The position numbers and the translations under genes were made by a program. Below, piece after piece: positions 55,571 through 64,000 of a stretch of 64,000 nt of DNA. How positions within the stretch are numbered: position 1 is the stretch's first letter; each line of letters opens with the position of its first letter. This DNA comes from Acanthochromis polyacanthus (lineage: Eukaryota; Chordata; Actinopteri; Pomacentridae), in assembly GCF_021347895.1 (NCBI RefSeq), contig NC_067125.1, positions 9,382,768 through 9,446,767 on the forward strand, read 5' to 3'. Under the pieces are notes generated by a model. It saw only the letters and a program-made list of their open reading frames with translations, was not told the origin of the DNA and ran no database searches.

Positions 55571-58198
55571 GTTATACTGTCACAGTTACTCAGGATTTAA
55601 CATGAGTGGCCAACAAGAGCCACAGATCTAAAATATACATATCCAAATCTCTTATCCTTCCATTTTTTTTTAACATTTTGTTTTGGAAATTTTTGAAGAT
55701 AATATAACAATACTGTAATAATATGCATTTTAGAATACTGTGAGTACAGTAAAGGACCAGATCGGATAGATTTTAGCACAGGTTTTGAAATTATGTTTTT
55801 CAAGTCTGTGGGCAGCAGCGAAAAGCTAGTGAGATCTGGGGAACACATGCTAACACCACAGGGATGCATATTCATGAGCATCAGCCCAGAAAGCACAGCT
55901 AACAGCACTGATACAGTCAGAGGAGATCATTTACAGGGGCACAGCGATAGGAGCACATTAGTCTATTAGGACATGATAAATATGCATGAGTTTGTTACAA
56001 CAGTGAGGGGTAAAGTGATACTGCATTTCAACTTTAAATGCCAAACTGTGTCATTTTGGGAATGCAGATCTTGCTGACGCTGCTGTACAGGAATTTCAAA
56101 GGGGAAGCATGATTTGTATGTGTCATCGCTGTTGCTCCCAAATGTACAGCTAAGAGAGAAAAACCAGTTGAAGAACGCTGCTTGGGGAGGAGCAGTCTGT
56201 TGTCATGCAGATACAAAACAATTAGCACACAGGTACACTCCTACTGCAATGTAACAGCTCCTTCAGCAGTACTTTATACAGGTCAAAACTGAGAATGAAA
56301 AAAAAGAAGATAAAAGATGTTGATGAAAAAAAAAAGATAATCTCCTGTTCCTACTTGAGACAAGTGCATAACCCCAATAAAATTGTAATACAAGGTAGAA
56401 CACTATTTGAGCACGAGGCGTGACAGCTAATGGGGAGTCTAGAGAATTGAAGGGGCTTGTCCTCAACTTTATATTCAGTCTTCTCACAGCTTAGGAGCCC
56501 TATTGACCTTTTAATCCTTGATGCTCCATTCGTGCCACTCAACGCCACTACTTAGCAGTGTCAGGCTGACCTTAAGGTTCTGTTCAGCATTATCAAAATT
56601 TGCCTCTTGTGAGAGCACAACGCATTCCAGCTGTAATGTCACCAAAAAGCAAAAGTACACTTCATGACCAGTGGCAGACAACTCAACATCACAATTTAGC
56701 CTGATGGCGTCTTATTGCCGGTGACCTTTGTGATCACCTGCACGCAAGATGGAGTGCATCTTTCCATCAGTCACCGTGGCCTAGCTGCATTGCCACTGCG
56801 GGTTAATGACATCTCAAAGCCCCGCTGCAACTCGTGTGTGTGGGATGGAATGGGTTTTCACCAGGAGTGATGAGAGCATTAAAGGAGAGTCCACCTCCAG
56901 TAATCGCTGCAGTATCTTGAAGGGGTGCATATTAACCCCACCCTCAACCCACGACTATAGCTCACCCAATCCCTGGTAGAAAATACCGTCTTAACAGAAT
57001 GGGGTCCACGCACTGACAGCTTGAGACATGCCCCTAAGTCATTATCAGAAAATGGATGGATATGCTTCTTCCTCTGGCAAATAATGCAAGAGGTTGAGGA
57101 GACAGAGCAGAGGGTGGGGTGGTGGAGAAATGAACCAACCCGACCATCAGTCCCAGAGAGTCTCAGGGGAAACATTGCAGCCGTTTACCACAATCGAACC
57201 CACAGCTGCGAGCACTAATGCCTTGACACTAAGTGATTAGCTACATACTCCTCCATGGTGACTTGAATCAAAACTAAACACAGTTAATCCTCTAATCAAT
57301 AGAAAGGGAACATGACAGCTCACACGGTCGCATTTGTCTGCATCATTTCACTCCACAGGTAGAATCAGAGAGCAGCACTCCTCAGAGTTGCTCTCTTTGC
57401 TGAAAGTCTTTACACTTTTGTGTACTAAAGACACACAGCGATGAGAGGATTTGTCCTTTCGACACTTTGATTGAACTGTGTGGTGCTCATCTGCCATCGG
57501 GCCTTCAGGCTTCAGACAGACTCTAAATAGGATGTGTGTTTAAAAAAGAAATGGAAGAACTAGCAAACACACACGTATACACCTTGGGAAAAAAAAAAAC
57601 TGCACTCCAAGTGACCCCAATTTTTAAAAGCAAACACCTTGAATGGCTACTAAAAGCGCTCCGTAAATGGCATGCGATAACCTGTGTTTGTGAATGGAAG
57701 GAGGTCGATTTGCCAGCGTCTCATGAAACCTTGCGGCTTTTTGGTTGAACACAACTAGCTGAGATGCAAAGCACCTTTTAAAGACAGACTTACAATGAAA
57801 TGCATCATTTTCTATGAACAAGCAGCAGACAAACTGCTCATAAGTGATTGTCATATTGTTTTATTTGAATCTAAGATGCTATTCTAGCCTTCAGGGCAGA
57901 CTGGAAAAAATCCAGTTTTTTTTTAATATCTCCCAAAAAAGTGTAAAACCTTATTTTACCTTCATTGTTGTTTATTTGTTTTAATTAACAGCTACAATTC
58001 CAACTTTCACTGCCTTCCACTGTTCCATACTCTCTGCTTTTTGACACATTTCCCATGTAGCAACTAAATTAATATACTGACAGTCAGTAGAAACTTTGAG
58101 GTAGAAATGTACGCAGAATTCTACTTGTAGGGGGGTTGTAATTATTCATTGTGGATTTACTGATGATCTAGTGCCCTGGTAGTTGAGATAATGATGAG
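55571..58198. other. intronic stretch without recognised gene
   Basis: Frames up to about 100 codons (55597-55908 and 56879-57175, both minus) have no domain. A-runs occur near 56300, 56328 and 57588. No gene recognised. Confidence 0.55.
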
Positions 58199-58366
58199 TT
58201 GTCATTTTGTCATGATTCATTGCACATGGGTTGGTCACTTTGCAAAAGTGAACCAAATACACACCAAGCAATACTCAGTGAGTATCTGCACAATTTGAGA
58301 ATGGGTTTTGAAGGCCTATATAAAGGCCCAAAAAAGGCCACCATTGTTAGTCCAGTGAACAGCATC

Positions 58367-58549
58367 ATGTCGCGTCTATCACATGAACAACGTCTCCGGG
58401 CACTGGGTATGGTGGAGGCCGGTTTGAGCTACAGTGATGTAGCCAGGCGTATGGGCTGTTCCCAACCCACAATCAGAAGCCTGGTCCAAAGCATGCGCCG
58501 ACGGATTGCTGCCTGCATCGAAGCAAATGGAGGCCATACTCGGTATTGA
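58367..58549 (+). pseudogene. Tc1-like transposase remnant: HTH fused to C-terminus
   Basis: A 60-codon frame begins at the transposase-like start MSRLSHEQRLRALGMVEAGL and continues through a helix-turn-helix (YSDVARRMGCSQPTIRSLVQ). It then passes without a frame break into SMRRRIAACIEANGGHTRY and a stop, which is the normal C-terminus of this Tc1 subgroup. Roughly 270 residues, including the second DNA-binding domain and the whole DDE catalytic core, are missing. The frame stays open 56 codons upstream (to 58199), but that part is not transposase-like and probably comes from the 5' end of the element. It is a non-autonomous deletion derivative. If expressed it could at most bind DNA. Intact terminal repeats were not identified. 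Confidence 0.85.
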
Positions 58550-61500
58550 CTGTTGTGACTTTGTGTTTGGCAGGTGCCGTTTTCTTTTGTGAAATTCTTT
58601 ATTTTGAAATCATTCCTGAAACTTTAGATTTTTGTTTCTGTATGCCAATATGCTAAACAAATGATTCATATGAAGAAAATCCAGTTTCGGGCTTCAAAAT
58701 AAAAATTATGTTGAAAAATATGGACTGTCAGTGTCGAATCTATTCCGCATATGTTGCAGTAATAACCACTTCCTTGTAAGTGTCTTTTCACAAATGAGTG
58801 GAGTTAAAGGCCACTGAATCATCTTTGTACTTCGAATCAATTTAATCACAGGGTTTGAGGGATACAGTTATCAAACCTGTACAGGCTAATATAATCAGGT
58901 TGTGTGACAGCTGAAAGGTGAATGCCGGCGCTCAGATGCCCTTTACTGCTGCTGGTCAGCGGGACTATTTCCCTCTGCCATTTCACTGCCAATTAAGTCA
59001 TGGATTTGACTTGAGGCTCCGAGCATGGCAGAGGCACTATAACGGCTGATTAATCTCTGACCAGGCAACAGTGTGCCACCGTCACCGTGCTGGCGGGTGC
59101 CACCTCTTAACGGGCGGGTGCTGCAATCTGAGCAGACCCCCGGGGGACAAGGGAGGAAGAGAAACAGTTGTAATTAAAAAGAAATCTGTAGGAAATTAAA
59201 CTCTGATTGATAAGGTCAACAAAAGGGGCTGTGATGAATACATCAGCATAATGAAAAGTAAACGTTGCGGAGACAGTTAGCCATTACTGCGACCAACAGG
59301 CAATTACAGCTACACCACAAGCTGGGAGCTCACGCCAGCTCAAACAGACTCAGAGATGTCCATCAAACGGGTCGCTGCGAATTATCGAGAAACATCCCCA
59401 CTCTGCCGACGTCAAGGGATGTGTCTCGGCTCGCTTTCTTCTTTCGCCTCAACCACTCTATCATCGCAGCGATCCGTGCATTCTTTGAACCTTGGAGATC
59501 TTTGCAAACTTTAATCTTCTTTGCACTCTGGCTTTGTGCTTCGCAGAGCGAGCTGACAGGAACCATCTGCAGGGAGAAGACTTTATTACATATAAAAGCT
59601 TCTAAGTAGATTCCTCGTTGATACATTGAGTCCTCAGGTCCTTAACATTGATTTTGACTTGAGATCAGTTAGACTAAAGATTCACACTTGTAGTCCGCAA
59701 GCTAATAAAACTGACATTATACGGCGCACGTTCACTCCTTTTTTAACTGCTAATTTATAATATATGATGGGAAGCTTATCTTTATCTTTGCAGCCTCATG
59801 GATATTTAAGAGCTACTGCAGTGATTTATTATGACTCTTAAGGTCAAAATCGGTGGAGCAGCAGGTCAAACTCCACAAACAATACAGTCTACAGTTTCAA
59901 TAATGCACCTCAGTAAGCCTCACACCCACAGGTTGTAAAGAACTAAAGCCTTATCCTGACACTGCAACACATCCTGATATGACTCGAGTTAATATTGTCT
60001 TTTGTGAGCCAAAACAAATACACAACTAAAGCTTCTATTTATTTCACCATGCAGGATCTTGAAGGGGTGAATTTTAGCTTATTTTCATGCCACTAGTAGA
60101 CTTGCAAGTTGGTGCATCAAGGTTGCAGCACCTTCATTCAAAAATTCCTGCCTAAATCTGGTTTAAACATGTAGTTTAACATGCATGTGCCAGGTTGAGC
60201 TCAAATCTTTATAAACAAAAAAAAAATGAGTCCATGTCAAAAACATTTCTCAGTCTCTTCTATTCCTCACTGCACCTCTTAGTTTGGGCACCGTTCTCTG
60301 CTATGCACTTAAAACCTATTAGACAAAATGAAAAAAAGTTAATATATTCATTTTCATTCTTGCCTATTAAGTCACCCTCCTCTACAAATGACAGCCCTGG
60401 AATTACTAAAAAGTCATTATTGTATAGTCGTGAATAAAGTTAAGGAATTTTAATGAAACTAAAGTGAACAGATATTAGTTTCTAAAAAAGTAGACGCTGT
60501 GGGACAGCACAGGAAGATTATTTAATTACAGTCACTGGATGACTTCATATTTTAAAAAAAATGAACTTGACAATAATCAGTCTGACTAAAGCAAGGCCAT
60601 GAAAACAGATGAGAAATGAACCTTATTCTTCCATCACACCATCATTTGCAATGTTAAATTCAACAAGGAAGCCAAACTGAAGCTCGCACTACAACAGCTG
60701 ACAAAGTTTACCGAATAAATAAGAGGAGGGCTCTTTGTGCTTGAGCGGAATACAAGTAAGTTCATTAGTCAGTCAGAGCATACAGCAAAAGAAAATGTGT
60801 TCCTGCCAAAACACCTGGGTCACATTGAGGCTGTCCCTCCACAGCCTCTCTCAGACGCCGACTCCCTGACCTGTGCTGTGCTTCGTACGGAGCTCCTTCT
60901 GCTGTCCTCTCATCTCACAACAGCGCTGAGGACACACAATGGAGACTAAATTCCACACTTTTAAACCAACACAGTGTCCTCTGGGCTGTAACTGAAAATC
61001 ATGACTCGGCCTGAAAATAATTCACCTGTTGCCCCGTCTTTGGCCTTTTGTGGCTGTAATATTTGGATTTAGTTTCTTGAGATTATGAGCTGTTCATAGC
61101 CCTCGGCTGGGTGAGATAAAGCAGGATCACGCTGTGCTTTTTTTTCCAGTTTTGTTGAGAGGAATAACCCAACAATTCAGAGGCCGTTCTGCATCGCCCC
61201 AGGTGTGTTTGTGTGTATAAAACATGTAGGTGCGTAAAATGTAGTTTTTCAGCTGGCGCATGTTTGTGTGCAGGCTGCTTCTGTGGCCTCTGGCAGGTAG
61301 TGCATTCTGGCCACCATCCCAGCGCCTGGTGGGTGAGTGGGTGAGTGTGGGGAGGCGGGGGGAGGTTCAGCGGCCAACTGAAGAGCAGAGCAGAGCAGAG
61401 ACCCCACAGCCACTGAGCCTAACAAACCCAGAGCAGCACAAGTCACCATGTGAAGCTACCCTGCGAGTGCTCTGACTGCGGTAAACAAGACGAGAAAAAA

Positions 61501-63810
61501 CAGCAGCAACAAACCGTCAGGCTCAAAGGTTCATGGACAAGTGGAAAAATTCATGAAGGTGCATTTCTAGTTCTGCACAACACAAACAGAAACAAAAAAC
61601 ACTGAGAGGAGGCAAGTGCTGCCACACATATCAAAGTCCGGCTTTATTTGCACCTCAGTGAGCAATGGCATTTTTGTTTTGACATTTCTCTCCCGTCTAC
61701 CCCTCGACATTGTCCCTGCAGCGCAATGATAGAGCCCAGACAAAGGTCAGGCTTTTATCATGAGCTTGTTTTCCATCCACCTTGGCTGAAGTGCAAAACC
61801 CCCCTCTGGAGTCACAATGCGAGAGCAAAAAGGAGCTGGAAAAAGAGAGGAAAGTATAAAAGACACTATACAAATAGTTTGCCTCTGCTCTCTAAGTCAC
61901 TGCGCTGCCATATTACTGCGTGTGTTGCTCCACTTTCAGATGGGGACTTATTAACCTGCAGAGATAGCGAAAGAAATAAAAAGGCTCACAGACGCTCTGC
62001 TGCTGCTGCGCTACCACCCCCCTACCCCCCCACTGCCCCTGGGGAAGAGCGAGAAAAACAAAGAGAGACATGTAGGAGTGTTATGCATTAAAGGCACGCC
62101 ACAGAGAGAGAGGGAAAAAAAACTAAAAGCATGATTCCAAATGACTAGGAGTGGATGTATAGGAGCTGAATATGCACTTTTGGTGCCATTACCCCCAGCT
62201 ATCATGACCCCTCTTTATCAAATGGCTTCATAGTCACAAATGTTCTCTCCGTGCATCATTTGAGAGCCATTACTCTGATCCATTACTGCATGTGCAATTT
62301 GAGATATGGCATTTACAGCTTCCTGCTTTTCTCACATACGCACTAGGAACATGTCAAGAGGTATGCCTACACAGCAAAGTACTGTCAAGGGGCACGAGTT
62401 TAAGGAATGTACCGAATAGCAGATGGATCCGGGACGATGGTGGGAAAGCTTCTGAGAATACATTACACAGTCAAAACTATCCCCCATTATTGTTCTAACT
62501 CCTTTCAGGCCAAGGATATCTGACAACCTTGACAATTTTCAAGCTAAACTACAAATATCACTTTCTAACAAGGTTAGTGCACAAGAATTTTGAAACACTC
62601 AAGTTTTGGTGCTGAATTACAACTCTATCCTCATTTCATTCACCCCACCCATTTAGCAGTGACACATCCTTCCACTCAAGACCTCTTTGAACACTCTTGC
62701 CACAAACAGTTTCAGGGTGGCATGTCATTTGGAATGAAACTCTGTTGAGACGTCAGATATTTTTGTAAGTCAATTTACAACAAGTCGTACAACTATGACA
62801 GTTTCATCCACAGCTGTCGACGTTTTGGTCTGAAATGGATCCTGGCTCTGAAAGATGACATCTTCATTCTTAATCCTGCCCACCTCAGAAGCAGCAGGCT
62901 GGATGGCACCCCTCTATCCTGACTGCACAGACAATTAGTGGCCATATTTTTTCCATTTTTAGAAGCACAGTTTCAGCGTCATTGTTATTTCACCATGACA
63001 CTGCAATGCACTGTGGCTGATTCCCTAACACAAACCCTTTGTTGATTTCTCAGTGGGACAGAACCGGACTGTTGCGTACATAACTGCAGCGTGTGCAGTG
63101 GTCTGTGAGTGTCTGCAAGGAATGTGTTCAAATGCGTAAGGAGGGGTCCTGCATCCCCAGTATGTGAAAAATGAAAAGTGCTCAGCGTGTTCTGTTCACT
63201 GAATATCAAACATGCATCTGGTTGAAAAGTTAATTCAGGAAAATTGCAAAACGTGTTCATTTGCAGACTGTGAAGTGTGCGAGCTTTTGGATACAAATGG
63301 AAGCTTGGAGTGCAGACACAGCTTCATTTTCCAGCTCAGCAACACTGACCATTAGCCATTAGTGCTTTATTTGAATGTGCTGATGGCTGCTGCTGATACG
63401 CAGGGTAGAGTGGGGTACAACCTAACACATTTTGCTTTTGACTAAATCACTTAAAAAATATTAGAGTTAGAATATTCATGTGTCTTTACAAGGAACATTC
63501 CCCTCTCTGTTAGACATTACTACTCAAAGTTCACTCCCCAGACCTGCCGTTTTTGTACACTTCCAGCACATTTGGCAGAAGTAAAATACTACAACCCACC
63601 CCACGGGCAGAGTTAACTGTAACAGACAGATGGCTGGTTGTAAAACTTGCAAGAGAAGTCAGTTTGAATGGGACTAATTCAGTACAGTTCTACCTATTCA
63701 CGATACTGTTTGTGGATATATCTATGATTCATAGATAGCGGCACATCCCTCATGTAACCATCAATCAATCATGTAGGGAAAAATTTATAAATAAATGAAT
63801 ACATATAAAC
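58550..63810. other. intronic stretch without recognised gene
   Basis: The first few hundred bases after 58549 probably include the 3' end of the Tc1 remnant (TGAAATCATTCCTGAAACTT near 58605). Frames at 59265-59609 and 61648-62091 (plus) and 61249-61449 (minus) have no supported function. GC-richer patches near 58920-59160 and 61300-61400 are not recognisable promoters or exons. Confidence 0.55.
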
Positions 63811-64000
63811 TATAAACAAAAGCAGTTTTTTCTATGAAGATAACATTAAATGAATCATAAATGCAGTCTAGACATCGTTAATGTGGTAAAGGACTATTCT
63901 AGCAGGAAACATGATTTTTAGTGGAATATCTCCATAGGGGTACAGAGGAACATTTCCAGCAACCATCACTCCTGTGTTCTAATGCTACACTGTGTTAGCT
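63811..64000 (+). mobile_element. Tc1/mariner-type MITE, copy 4 (cut by window end)
   Basis: From AAAAGCAGTTTTTTCTATGA onward the sequence is colinear with copies 1 and 3 (ATAACATTAAATGAATCATA, TCTCCATAGGGGTACAGAGG). It runs off the window at TGTGTTAGCT. The first ~50 bp including the left terminal repeat are missing or unrecognisable; the right end lies outside. Confidence 0.88.

Larger units (their letters stand above)
52796..64000 (-). other. clstn2: clstn2 intron upstream of the exon (probable intron 1)
   Basis: Sequence right of the acceptor at 52796 is upstream of the exon in gene orientation. It contains a clear 3' splice region (pyrimidine tract, branch-point-like TACTCAC) and then repeats. 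No CpG-island-like promoter and no signal-peptide exon ending in phase 1 was recognised up to 64000, so the transcription start is probably outside the window. Confidence 0.7.

Noticed and set aside
61249..61449. Minus-strand frame with a hydrophobic, signal-peptide-like start (MVTCAALGLLGSVAVGSLL...), upstream of the clstn2 exon in gene orientation
   Set aside because: A signal-peptide exon of clstn2 should end in phase 1 before a donor, just ahead of the VNKHKPWIE start. No such donor follows the hydrophobic stretch, and the rest is low-complexity Pro/Ser. Leu/Ala-rich frames arise easily from the AGAGC repeats here.
61648..62091. 147-codon plus-strand frame, the longest non-repeat frame right of the exon
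   Set aside because: No domain, mixed low-complexity segments, opposite strand to the gene, and no splice or promoter evidence.

Overview
This window is intronic DNA from a ray-finned fish, most likely a percomorph teleost. The evidence is AT-rich sequence, long dinucleotide microsatellites, a DANA/mermaid-type tRNA SINE, the 3' ends of RTE- and CR1/L2-like LINEs, and many Tc1/mariner derivatives typical of teleosts. The species cannot be fixed from the sequence.

Only one real protein-coding segment is recognisable. It is a 123-nt internal exon on the minus strand (52673-52795), with good splice signals, that encodes the start of the first cadherin repeat of calsyntenin-2 (clstn2). The gene runs right to left. 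Bases 52796-64000 are therefore the intron upstream of this exon (probably intron 1), and bases 1-52672 are the intron downstream (probably intron 2). No other clstn2 exon, promoter or UTR was recognised, and no RNA gene.

The rest is a catalogue of intronic repeats. From left to right: a LINE 3' end (2.2 kb); a Tc1-type MITE (6.6 kb); three large CA/TG arrays (8.0-8.7 kb); a roughly 900-bp nested foldback element (9.6-10.5 kb); an internally deleted Tc1 derivative (14.4 kb); a CA array (16.9 kb); two more MITE copies (17.7 and 19.6 kb); a 940-bp non-autonomous Tc1 derivative carrying a LINE insertion (24.1-25.1 kb); an AT array (25.6 kb); SINEs (26.0, 28.9, 36.8 and 37.3 kb); a Tc1 end fragment (29.4 kb); a full-length but frameshifted Tc1 transposon with about 210-bp inverted repeats (29.9-31.5 kb); a possible Helitron-like repeat (31.5-32.0 kb); a 5'-truncated LINE (37.9-38.7 kb); a snap-back MITE (43.7 kb); a GA array (45.6 kb); a decayed LINE (46.8-47.4 kb); and an inverted-repeat unit (49.5-50.0 kb).

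Right of the exon come a CpG-rich CACG array only 116 nt from the 3' splice site (52.9 kb), a 1.4-kb degenerate tandem array built on AGCTAAAAGTAATGGATAAA (54.2-55.6 kb), a Tc1 remnant with an in-frame fusion of the two transposase ends (58.4 kb), and a MITE cut by the window edge (63.8 kb).

No new gene system was found. The items most worth checking are the splice-proximal CACG array, the degenerate tandem array, the nested foldback, the shared deletion in the two Tc1 derivatives, and the catalytic-domain-less Tc1 fusion ORF.
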